Source: Anaeromyces robustus (lineage: Eukaryota; Neocallimastigomycota; Neocallimastigomycetes; Neocallimastigales; Neocallimastigaceae). Taken from it: 22,500 bases of DNA. Made by a program: the position numbers and the translations under genes. Below the pieces are notes generated by a model that saw nothing but the letters and a program-made list of their open reading frames with translations, made no database searches and was not told the DNA's origin. The stretch spans positions 27,501-50,000 of the forward strand of contig MCFG01000391.1 in NCBI GenBank assembly GCA_002104895.1, in the 5' to 3' direction. Below, one piece after another: positions 1 to 17,275 of the stretch. The first letter of the stretch is position 1; every line of letters starts with the position of its first letter.

Positions 1-50
1 TATATTATATTAGATTATATTAGATTATATTAGATTATATTAGATTATAT
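1..50. repeat. 10-bp tandem repeat at window edge
   Basis: Four exact copies of TAGATTATAT occupy positions 11-50, preceded by one degenerate copy (TATATTATAT). The array touches the left edge, so its true length is unknown. It is a simple minisatellite with no coding content. Confidence 0.9.
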
Positions 51-1303
51 TGTTAATTTTTTTTTATTTCTAATTTTTATATTAAATAATAAAAGAAAAT
101 CATGTTTTTTTTTTATTTTATTCTTTTTTTTTTCTATTTTTACTTTATTCTATTTTTATTTTATTTTTTTATTAATTATTAATTATTAATTATTTTGTTA
201 CGTCAACTCTTTAAAAACAAATAAAATTTGACTTTTAAATAATTTTTAAAATTTTAATATTTTATATTTCCTTTTTAATAATTTTTAATTATAGATAAAT
301 TTATATAAAAACGGTTCATCTTAAAACATTTTTAATTTTTAATTTTTCACTTTTTCACTTCTTCAATTAAAAATTATTATAAAATATGGCGCAGTTTTGA
401 GTATTTTTAATCTAAGAATGTATTATTATATTACTATTTAAAATGTGGCTTTTTATCTAGATATATTCAATTAAATAATTAAATGTATCTTAATACATTA
501 GATTTAAATACAATTTAAAAATTAAAAAATTTTATATTTTATATTATATTGCTAATCACAAAAAGTTTTAATTTATTTTTAATGATTTAATATAAAAATA
601 TAATATATAATAATTAAATATAATATATGTTAATCTATTGAAACCATTTTATTTAATTTTAATTAAAAATTTAAATATGTACAAAATGAAATGCTACATT
701 TATAATAAAAAAAATGATAATTTAATTATTTAATAAATTTTTATTTGTTATTATTTAATTATTATTTAATATTATTATTATATAATTAAATTGTTTACAA
801 ATTATATATTTTATATTTTATATTATATATTTCATAAAAATAATAATAAATAAAGTTTAATACTAAGAATTCATAATAAAAAAAATTTATAATAAAAATA
901 AAAAAAAAAAAAGATTTTACAGAATTTATTTATTGTCCATTAGTTTTAATTTTAGTTATCCTATAAGTTATTAAGTTATTAGTTTATTAGTTATAATTTA
1001 ATAAAATAAAATAAAATAAAATAAAAAAACTAATTATTATTTATTAAAATTATATGAATTATTCCTTTATTAATATAATTATATTAAATACAGGAAAAAA
1101 AAGGTTTGAAATTGTTACTATTCAATGATTAAAATCAAAAGAAATTTAATAATAGTAACATTCATAATAACAATGAAAAAAAATAGTTTTTTTTTATATA
1201 GAATGACTCTTTATAAAAAAAAAATCCCTTTTCATATAATTCATTGATGATGAATTATATTATATCAAATAATAATAAAATGATTTAATATATAATATAT
1301 GTA

Positions 1304-1337
1304 TCAATATAATTTATAATATAATAAATTATATTGA
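1304..1337. repeat. Perfect 13-bp inverted repeat (hairpin)
   Basis: The arm at 1304-1316 (TCAATATAATTTA) is the exact reverse complement of 1325-1337, with an 8-nt spacer. The flanks continue with partial complementarity. In DNA this AT-rich such palindromes can arise by chance, so no function is assigned. Confidence 0.6.
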
Positions 1338-3740
1338 AATGCATTTGAATAATATAAAGGACAAAAAAGAAATTAATTTTTTTTTTAATTAAAAAAAAAT
1401 TGAAATGATAAAATTGTTGATAATTATTATAATAATTAATGTTAATATGGTTAAACTTTTTTGTTTTAAAAAGATGATAATAATAATAATATTCATAATC
1501 ATAAATACTAATAATTATTAAAGTAATTATAATAAATAATAATTATTTTTATTAATAATTTTTCATTTTTCATTTATTATAAATAGGAATTATTATTTTT
1601 TTACTTAATATTTTACTTAATATTTTTTTACTTATTATAAATATTATTATTTATTAATTATTATTATTTATTATTAATTATTATTATAAATAGAATTATT
1701 ATAAAGTTATATTTTATAATATAAAATAAGTTTAATTAATTATAATTTTTATTATTATTATTGTTGTTACAAGTAACATTCAAATAAAATTTTTAATATA
1801 AAACATTATATTAATATTATACTATTAATATACTACAATACTATATTATAATATATTACAATATATTATTATTTTATTTTTATATTCCTTTTTCTTTTAA
1901 TAATTATTATATTTCAAAGAACTTTTTTTAATTAAAAAGATTTCAATTTATTTAATTTATATTTAAACTATAATAAATATAATACATAATATATTATATA
2001 ATATATTATCATTGAATTAAAATAATATATAATGAATATTAAAATTAAAATTTCATAAAAAAATAAATTTGTATATAATAAAAATTAAATAAATAATTAA
2101 TATATATAAATGAATAAATAAATAAATTTTAATTATGATTACAAAAATCATTTTTATTAAAATTATTAATTTTTAATATATTAAAAAAAAAGGAATAAAA
2201 AAAAATTTTTTTTTCTTCTTTTTTTCCAATCTTTTTTTTTTATTTATTTTCCATATTTTTTCATTTTCTTTTTTTTTTTTTTTTTTTTATTTTTCAAAAT
2301 TCATAAAATTTCAAATTGTAAAAAAATAAAAAGAAATAAAAAAAATTAAATAAATAAAAAAATTATAATTTAAAAAGAAATATTAATAATGAATTAAAGA
2401 AAATAGTTAACAATAATTGAAAGAATAAAAATAAATCATTAGATTTATAAATAAAAATATAACACAATAAGTTAAATATATAAAAAACTATTCAATATCA
2501 AATAAATAAATGAATAAATATAAAATAAATAAATAAATATAAATAAATAAATTTGAAACAAATATTAATAAATAAAAAAGTAATAGTTATTAGAAATATA
2601 ATAATAATAATAGAAAAAAAAATTTTTTTAAAATATTTTATTAATTATATTATATTTTTATTATATATATAATAATATATTTCAAAAAAAAATTTTTTTT
2701 AGTACTATTTTTTATTAATTTTTCATATTATATTATAACTCCTCTCTTATAAATATAAAAATAGTCTTTTTTTAAAAAAAAATATATTTCATTATGTTTT
2801 AAATATTATGAAAAATTAAAAAAAAAAAAAAAAAAGATAGCTTGATATCAATACTTATCTTTATATAAACAGTTATTATTATATATAAACGAATCATGTT
2901 AAAATTATAATATATATATAAATTTTTATGTTAATAGTTTTAATGTAATTTATTATTTTATTTATATGTTAATAATTTCTACTTTAGCCTTTTGTTTTTT
3001 AAATTAAGTTTTAATACAAGAAAAAAAAAAATAAAATAAATCATTGCATTTATACATTTGTTAATAGAATTAAAAATTTTGAAATATTAAATATTATTGT
3101 AATATTATTTATTATATTTATTTATTTATTTATTATAAATACAATTAATCAATTTTAGTATAAAATTATTTATATATATAATCATAAAAAAGCAAGAAAA
3201 CAAATAAACATATTATAAAAAAAAAATAAAAATAAAATAAAAATTATCTTAACTTAAATATATACATAAATATAATTATAAATATTAAAAAATAATAAAA
3301 TAATATATTATTATACCTACATATTATAAAATATATATATATACATAGAAAAAAAAAAAAAAAAAAAAAAAAAAAGCAAAGAAAATATAAATTAATTCAT
3401 TCATTTTTATTTTATCAAAGTTAAAAGAAAAAATAAGAAAAAAAAAATTTTTTTCTTATTATACTTATTTATTACAACTGGATATATTATCATTATAATT
3501 CTTTAAATACAAAGAAATTGAATATATTGAATATATAGAAAAAAGAATATCACAATTTTATAAAATAAAGCTTTTTTAAAAAAGAAAATTAAAAATATAA
3601 AAATTATAGATTTTTGTTTATATATATATAAAAGATAATAATTTCGGATTTAGTTAAAAAAATTTATTATTATAGGTATTTTATTTAAATAATTAGAAAT
3701 ATATATATATATAAATTATATAAATTTATATTATATTATA

Positions 3741-3776
3741 ACTAATTTTCTATTTTTTTTTTTTTTTTGTTCTTAG
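3741..3776 (+). promoter_or_regulatory. Putative 3' end of a 5'-leader intron
   Basis: ACTAAT at 3741-3746 looks like a branch site. It is followed by a long T-rich tract and TTCTTAG ending at 3776, just 19 nt before the ATG of the J-domain gene. This is the best polypyrimidine-tract acceptor in the window. Between it and the ATG lies an in-frame TAA (3778-3780), so the spliced segment would be untranslated leader. The donor was not identified. Confidence 0.4.
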
Positions 3777-3795
3777 ATAATTTAAATATTATAAA

Positions 3796-5397
3796 ATGGA
3801 TTCACAAGAAACTTTACATGAAAAAACCCTTTATGAAATCTTAGGGGTTCCAACAAATGCAACAAAAGAAGAAATAAGAAAAGCTTATAGAAAACAAGCC
3901 TTAAAGTAAATTATTTTATATTATTATTTAAAAATTTTGAAAATATTTTAAAAAAAAAAGAGATAATATTAAATATACATATATTAATATTTATTTATAT
4001 TTTATTTTATTTTATTTATTTTATTTTATTATTAAAAGATACCATCCTGATAAAAATCCAAATGCAGAAGAAGAGGTAAGATAAAAAAATATTTTTATAT
4101 TATTATATATTTATATATATATATATAAAATTATTATTTTTTTTATTTCTTTGTTTATTAACATTTAAATATTTATATTTATATTTATATTTATATTTTT
4201 GTTTGCTTTTTTTGTTTTGTTTGTATATATATATATATATAGTTTAAAAAAATAAAGTTTGCTCAAGAAATTTTAACAGATGATAAAAAAAGAAAATATT
4301 ATGATTTTGGTGGTGAAAAAATTTTGGAATATTTGGATGATGATTCACCATTAATGAGTATAGATTCCTTCTCTTTTTATATTATCATCATAACAATTAT
4401 TCTTATCTTTGCAGTAATATTCCTTATTTTAATTACATTGAGAAAGGAAAAATCTGTAACTTGGAATTGGTTTATCATTTTCATACCACTTTATATTATT
4501 GATGTATTACTCTTTTCTTTCCTTATTAAAATCAGTAAAGTCATAGCCAACTATGGTCAAAATGGTACAGCAAATGAAGAATATAATAAAACAGGATGTT
4601 TTGAAGATGATGAATCTAATCGTTTAAGGCAAATACGTCGTCAAAAAATAAAAAATTTCATCAAAAACTTCATTTTCAACAAAGCATTAATTCTTTTTAT
4701 CCTTTTTGTAGCTCAACAATTCCTTGTAATTGTTTACTTATATGATCCAAAACTTCTTTCACCATTACAATTAGCTATTCCATATATCCTTTATGAAATC
4801 TTTATACTTGGTATCAGTATATATCAAACCTATATGTACTTTAAAAATCGTAAAGAAACTCAAACTACTATTATGGAAGAAAAGAATGAACCAATTCATT
4901 TCTTAACAAGAACCTATATTGTACAAATCTATCGTGTGATACAAATGATTTTAATTTTCACCAATTTAGAAAATCATTATGCTTCATGGAGTATTATCTT
5001 TATACCTTCTTACCTTTTGGCTCTTATTATGTATATACGTCTTCAATGTACTGAATCAAATATGGCCAAAACTTATTCCTTTTTCCTTGTACCTTTCTTT
5101 ATCTTTTATTATCCAACATTGATTCTTTTAGTAATCTACCTTTGTAATTATCCTTATTCCTTCATTATTACTTGTATTCCAGTATTTATTGTTATGGGTA
5201 TTGGACTTTGTTGTATTTCTTGTTGTGTATGTGCCTATAATACAGAAGGAAAGTTTGATTCATCACGTATAAGTATACCAAATACTAATTCTATTTCTTA
5301 TATTTCTGAAGATAAACAAATAGAATCTTCAGAAATGATAAATATGGATCGTTTTTTAAATCCTAGTTTATCCAATGATATAAGAATTAATATATAA
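3796..5397 (+). CDS. J-domain (DnaJ) protein with TMEM185-like multi-pass membrane region
   Basis: Exons 3796-3905, 4039-4075 and 4243-5397 join in frame to 433 residues; introns are GTAAAT...AAG and GTAAGA...TAG. Residues about 11-74 form a J-domain: helix II (EEIRKAYRKQALKY), the catalytic HPD triad at 39-41, and helices III/IV ending KRKYYDFGG. J-domains stimulate the ATPase of Hsp70. Residues about 93-380 contain eight hydrophobic segments (near 93-114, 123-147, 195-216, 224-246, 274-291, 297-316, 326-350, 354-380). Two of them carry a W-x-(5-6)-P motif (WNWFIIFIPLYIID, SWSIIFIPSYLLAL), and the segment before the second resembles the human TMEM185 repeat, which itself has no J-domain. The C-tail is polar and Ser/Asn-rich. 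The start ATG is followed at once by J-domain sequence and has an in-frame stop upstream. J-domain assignment is firm; TMEM185 relationship is by remembered similarity. Location is inferred as ER/endomembrane with a cytosolic J-domain. Confidence 0.9.
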
Positions 5398-6569
5398 AAA
5401 AAAAAACAAAAAAAAAAAATTTTTTTTAAAAATTTTTAAATGATAATAAGGAAGGAAAGAAGTATAAAAAAATTTTTTTACTCAATTTTATTTTTTGTGA
5501 AAAATCATCTTCAAATTAAAGCTAATTAAATTAAATCCAATTCAAATCAATTCAGATTATAATAAGAAAAAAAATAAAATAAAAAATAAAAAAATAAAAA
5601 ATAAAAAAATAAAATAAAAATAAAAAGAAAGTAATAATAAACAATAATGATAAAAATTATTATTTTTTTTATTTTCTTTTTATTTTTTTATTTTTTTTTT
5701 TTTTATTTTTATTTTATAAATAATCTATATAAATAAATATAAAACTAATTATCAAAATTATTATTTTTTTAAAAAAAAAAATTAATAAATAAATTAAAAA
5801 AGAAACAAAAAGAAATAGAAAAAAAATCAAATAAAAAGAAGATTATAAATATATATATTTTAAATATATATATTATACATTAACAGCAATAATAATAAAA
5901 GTAAAAGATAAATAAAAAAAATATTTAAAAAATAAAAAAATATAAAATATAAAAAATAAAAGATATATAATTATAAGAATAATCAATAAATAAAATAAAT
6001 AAAAAAAAAATAAAAAAATAAAAAAAAATAAAAAGATAATTCTATGTATTTATTTATTTATTTTGTTTAATAATTATGAATTTAAATTATATATAGAATG
6101 AAAATAATTTTATATATAATATAATATTTCTTTATAATTATATTTATAATTATTTATTATGAATATAATAGTAATATAAAGAAAATGTAAACATTTTAAT
6201 AATAATAATAATAATGTAAATAAGTAAATATAAATAATAATTAAAAAAAATAAAAAATTATAATAATAAATAAAAAGAATATAAAAAAATTAAAAAAAAA
6301 TAAAAAGTTTTAATGGAAGTATTGTTTTTTTAAAAAAAAAGACTTTAGTAGTATAATTAACTATTGTCAAATGAATTTTATTTGATTTAACGTGAACCTA
6401 CAAATTCATATAAGATATATTTAAAAACTTTCTCTCTGTCAAAATTAATGGAATATTCCTGATTTTTTTTTTATTTGGTAAACCAATTGTATTGTCATGA
6501 AAAAAAAAAAAAAAAAAAAAAGCATTCCAATGTATTATTGTCTCCATCTAAAAATAAATATAAAAATAA

Positions 6570-6604
<35 letters not shown>

Positions 6605-7155
6605 AACTTGATTCAAATATAATTGTAACAGTCGTTAATAACTTTAAATAATAAATAATATATAAAAACAAAAAAAAAAAAAAAAAAAAAGAAAAAAGAA
6701 AAAAAAATAAATAGTAATAATGATTGATCTTTTTTTTTATTTATTATTTATTAAAGATTAATAATTAAAAAGAAAATAGATTTAGATATAAAATGGATGA
6801 AATAATAATTATGAAAGCTTTAATACTTTTTAATGATATTATTGGTAATAAAAAAATGTAATATAAGGAAATAAAAAAAAAAATTTTTTTTAAAATTTTA
6901 TTGAATTACATTTTATAGTTTATTTATAATATATATACGAATATTATTATAATTATAATTCTAAACTCTTTGAAAGAATTATAAATATAAATATATAAAT
7001 ATTTATACTTATGTATTTTTATGTATATTATTATTATATATATATATTTATAATAGTTTTTTTTTCTTTAAATATACATATATTACATATATTTATATTT
7101 ATAAAGTAACTTTTTTTTTATTATTCATTTTTTCTTTATTTTGAATATTGATTAT
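5398..7155. other. Convergent intergenic region
   Basis: About 1.75 kb between the 3' ends of the J-domain gene (+) and the BCAS3-like gene (-). It is mostly A-rich with AAAT/AAT microsatellites and long homopolymers (22 A at 6500-6521, 31 A at 6573-6603). Both genes' 3' untranslated regions and polyadenylation signals must lie here, but A-rich signals cannot be picked out from the background. One short coding-like patch is listed separately. Confidence 0.7.
6387..6458 (-). pseudogene. Possible orphan terminal exon or gene relic
   Basis: On the minus strand a TCAG acceptor at 6460-6459 is followed by 23 codons and a TAA. The peptide includes NFDREKVFKYILYEFVGSR, with a codon mix unlike the surrounding A/T runs. 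Further upstream on the same strand (about 6555-6480) another acceptor-like ATTTTTAG precedes codons reading DGDNNTLEC, but a 22-T tract and frame differences prevent joining them. No start codon or complete gene was found. It lies downstream of the BCAS3-like stop and could be an alternative last exon, a relic of a lost gene, or chance. Confidence 0.25.
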
Positions 7156-13714
<6,559 letters not shown>

Positions 13715-15111
13715 TTTGTTCTTATTATAATTTTTTTTTTTCTTTTTTTTTCTTTATTTTTTTATAATACTGTAATTTAAATAAATATAAATATATATAT
13801 AGTATTTTACGTATATATTAAATTTAAGAAATTTATCATATATTATAATATATATATTGTCTTTACTTCTTATAATATTATTATTTAAAAAAATATGTAG
13901 AAATTGATTATAAATCAACAGAAAATAATATATTGAAATTAATAAAGAAAGAAATTAATTCTTTCAATTTTGAAAATTTCTGGAGAAAAAAATAGAGAAA
14001 AAAAAAAAACAAAAAATTGTTTTTCTTTTTTAAATATAATGTTATATATATAATATGAAAAAAATATTATTATATAATTCCATGTGTGTACTTTTTTCTT
14101 TTCTTTTTCTCTTTTTTTTGTATCCTTGTTTTTATTATTATTATTATTATTTTATTTTTATTTTTATTTTTATTTACAATATGTATAAGAATCTTATTAT
14201 TTCTTTATATATATAATTGTCCTGAAAAAAAAAAATATTAATAATAATGTATTATTGAGTATTTATTATAATTCTAAATATTGTTTAATATATATCCTGA
14301 GTTAAAGTTTAATTGTATATAATAAAATTATTTTAAAAAAAAATAAAAGTAAAAATTATGATATTTATATATTTATATATATTTTTTATTTTTTATTTAT
14401 ATTGATAATTTTATATATATTGTTATAGCTTTCAATTATTATTTAATATAATTATTCTGTTATATTGTTTTTATATTTTAAATATTGATTTCCAATTAAT
14501 ATTAATATTTTTTTTTTAACAGAAATAAATTTCCTTAAAATTCTTTTATATAAATATATTGTATATGATAGAGTTAATTTAATAATTAAGAATTTCAAAA
14601 TTTAGTTATTATTTTGTTTTTGCTTTTATTTTTTATTTTTAGAAATGAAAAACAACCAAATGAATTTTTTTCTATTTTTTTGTTATTTAGTTTTTAACAA
14701 TACTGTCTTAATTTATTATTTAATTTTTAACAATTTATTTAATTTCATAATATTCATTAATATTTATATTTAAATTTATTAAAAATATATTAACACATTT
14801 ATTTATTTATTTTAATTATTTTATTTAATATTTTAATTATTAAAGAAATCTTTTAAAAAAAAACAATTATTAAAAATTACATTATATTATAATATATGAC
14901 CTTCACCATATATTAATTAATTTATTTTTTTTTCTCCTTTTTTATATTTAATTAAAAAAAAAAAACATTTTTGATAATTAAAAAAATAATAAATTTTTAA
15001 AAATATTCATTTAATTTTATTAGAATATTTAAATAATTATATTTGTTTATATATAAATTTATTTTAATTACTTTTAGTTATCTATTTATTCATTTATTCA
15101 TTAATTTATAG

Positions 15112-15173
<62 letters not shown>
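15112..15173. repeat. (TTTA)n microsatellite
   Basis: About 15 uninterrupted TTTA units. It is complementary to the (TAAA)n tract at 16757-16857 on the same strand. Confidence 0.9.
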
Positions 15174-15174
<1 letters not shown>

Positions 15175-15234
15175 CGAACATGACAATAAATATTTTATTT
15201 TAAAATATGATTAAATAATAAATATTAAAAATAT

Positions 15235-15290
15235 AATAATAACTAAAATATTGATGATAACTATTAAATATGATAATAACTATTAAAATA
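15235..15290. repeat. Short tandem array, unit about 18-19 bp
   Basis: Three diverged copies of a unit close to GATAATAACTATTAAAATAT follow each other; the middle and last copies are the most similar. No coding content. Confidence 0.5.
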
Positions 15291-16411
15291 TATCATTCAA
15301 TAATATAAAACTTTAATTATTATTATTATTTAAAGTTTGATTAATCATAATACATATGATCCTAAAAATGTGATAGTAAATATTAATAAAAAATATTAAT
15401 TAATATTAAATATTATGATTAAATTAAATAAAAATCTTTTTTTATAATAATTCTTAACAATTCTTTTTTTGGTTTTTAATTATTTAATAAGCATTAGTTA
15501 ATGATAGTTAATTTATTTGATTTGTTATAAAGTAAAACTTATTTGCTACTTTTTATTTTATTTTTATTATCTATAATACCAATAAAATTTTAAACTGATA
15601 AAAAATAAAATTAACAAAAAATAAAAAAAAAAAAAACAAAAGATTAATCAAATACAAAAATAATAATTTATATTATAAAAAAATATTTTTATAAAAATTA
15701 TAATATATATATGAATTATAAATATTAAACCATGTGACAGATCAAAACCTCTAAAATATAATTTATATAATAAGATAAAAAAATAAGATGCTTTAAATAC
15801 TTTGATTATAATTTTTATTATTTCTATTATTATTATCATTATTATTATTATCATATTATATCATCATATCATCATTATTAATATATTTTAAAATATTAAC
15901 AGATTATATCATTTCTAAATATTTTTAGAAGTATTGTTATTAAAAAAATTTAAAATCAACATTTGTCTTTATATTAAATTAATAATTAAAAATTAAATGT
16001 AATCATAATGATTAAATAATTTCTTAATATAATAATTAAGTAAACATTATATATAAAAAGTGATAAATTTTATATTATATAAAAATAAAATATATAATAT
16101 TTTATTTAATAACTAATTTAATTATTATTCTCATAAATATTTGGAACCACTTTTATTATTAAAGTCCATTGAAAATTTTAAGTACAAATTTTCCTAACCT
16201 CTTAATATTCTCCTAATCCATCATCTTTTAATATATTATAATTGTAATTTATAATAAGCAATTATACTTTATAAATATCATTATTAAAGTATTAAAACAT
16301 ATGAAAAAAAGATAACTCTGAGTTATTATCCTTTATAATTTTTGTATAATAGTTAATAGAACCTAAATTATATAGTTTTATCATTAAATATTAATATCAA
16401 ATTTAAATAAA

Positions 16412-16652
16412 AACTATTATTAAAAGTGTTATATTATATTGGGTTGATATTTAGGTTATTCATAAAGGAATATATTTTTTTTTTAAAAGAATTTTTAAAA
16501 TCGAAAATATTTTTAATTAAATATATAATTGAACATGGAATTAATATATGTGAAGACAATGTCACTATTTCTGTTAAATATCATTAATTATTGTATTTAG
16601 AAATGGAAACGGAAACATAATTATATGTTTAGTTGAAAAGTGTTTATTTTAA
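16412..16652 (+). pseudogene. Degenerate ankyrin-repeat fragment
   Basis: From 16501 one frame reads SKIFLIKYIIEHGINICEDN and runs to a TAA at 16585. A second frame from 16599 reads RNGNGNIIICLVEKCLF and then stops at 16650. These match two consecutive ankyrin-repeat cores of the type NGNxxIVKYLVEHGxxIN that are common in anaerobic fungi. The equivalent Glu codons lie 104 nt apart rather than the 99 expected for a 33-residue repeat, which is a one-codon plus two-base shift. There is no start codon and no continuation, so this is a gene relic. The open frame begins at 16412, but only the part from about 16495 is recognisably ankyrin. Confidence 0.55.
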
Positions 16653-16756
16653 ATAAAAATATTATCGAGACATAAATAGAAATTAGCAAATAAACAAATA
16701 AAATGTTAAAAATTCTATAATAAATGAATTAATATGGAATTAATATTTTATTTTAA

Positions 16757-16855
<99 letters not shown>

Positions 16856-16857
16856 AT
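16757..16857. repeat. (TAAA)n microsatellite
   Basis: About 25 uninterrupted TAAA units, the longest tetranucleotide tract in the window. It begins about 105 nt after the ankyrin relic ends. Confidence 0.95.
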
Positions 16858-17146
16858 TTCTACCCTTATTCAGGTTTTAACTGCCTGTATAATACTAATT
16901 CTAATTATTGTACTGCCAGAATTACTAAATATTTTTAATTTTTAATAACATTACTAAAAATTTAATTAAAAATTTAATTAAAATTAAATATTCAAAACAT
17001 AAAACAAAAAAAAAAAGACACTTAAAATGACTGAAAGATAATAATTATTTTTAATTTTTTTTTTTTTTTTTTTTTTAAAAATTGAAATAAAAAAAATAAA
17101 TGATAATAGTAATAAGAAAAAAAAATAATAATATAATCTTTAAAAA

Positions 17147-17266
17147 TAAAATAAAAACATAAAAAATAAAGTACATAATAAAAATAATAAGTAACATTAA
17201 GGTAAAATAAAAACATAAAAAGTAAAGTACATTAGTACATTATAAAAATAATAAGTAACAATAAGA
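17147..17266. repeat. Tandem duplication in the 5' flank of the orphan gene
   Basis: Unit A (17147-17202) and unit B (17203-17266) share the order TAAAATAAAAACATAAAAA..., TAAAGTACAT, and AAAATAATAAGTAACA.TAAG. Unit B carries an extra 8 bases that repeat TTAGTACA. A third partial unit (TAAAATAAAATGG) includes the start codon of the orphan gene at 17276. The duplication therefore covers the immediate promoter and leader. Confidence 0.8.
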
Positions 17267-17275
17267 TAAAATAAA

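Larger units (their letters stand above)
51..3795. other. AT-rich intergenic region
   Basis: About 3.7 kb made almost entirely of A/T runs, TA-rich stretches and short AAAT/AATA repeats. No reading frame with a start codon and credible composition was seen on either strand. Slightly less AT-rich pockets occur near 195-225 and 385-420 but give no recognisable protein. Poly(A) or poly(T) runs of 15 or more occur near 2270, 2820 and 3350. The last few hundred bases probably hold the promoter and 5' leader of the J-domain gene. Confidence 0.75.
13715..16411. other. AT-rich intergenic region upstream of BCAS3-like gene
   Basis: About 2.7 kb holding the presumed promoter of the minus-strand BCAS3-like gene near 13715-14100, then A/T runs and microsatellites. 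The (ATTT)n tract and a small 18-bp tandem array are listed separately. A 7-bp palindrome sits at 16312-16326 (ATAACTC-T-GAGTTAT). Hydrophobic frames near 15650-15850 lack convincing composition. Nothing else is supportable. Confidence 0.7.
16653..17275. other. AT-rich intergenic region
   Basis: Contains the (TAAA)n tract, a slightly less AT-rich island at 16859-16927 with no recognisable product, a 22-24 nt poly(T) near 17055, and the duplicated 5' flank of the orphan gene (listed separately). The promoter of the orphan gene is presumably in the last 250 nt, but no distinct element stands out. Confidence 0.6.

Noticed and set aside
386-400. Less AT-rich spot with ATGGCGCAG
   Set aside because: The frame stops after four codons and no splice partner is visible.
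6793-6861. Plus-strand 22-codon ORF starting MDEIII
   Set aside because: Too short to support, with no family resemblance; it could end in a donor-like GTAATA but no partner exon was found.
15648-15854. Minus-strand frame of 68 residues
   Set aside because: Almost only Ile/Phe/Tyr/Leu codons, starts in an AAT repeat, and shows no domain. It is typical of random AT-rich DNA.
17022-17216. Minus-strand frame of 64 residues
   Set aside because: Made of Phe/Tyr/Leu/Lys codons from poly-A/T tracts and overlapping the duplicated 5' flank of the orphan gene.
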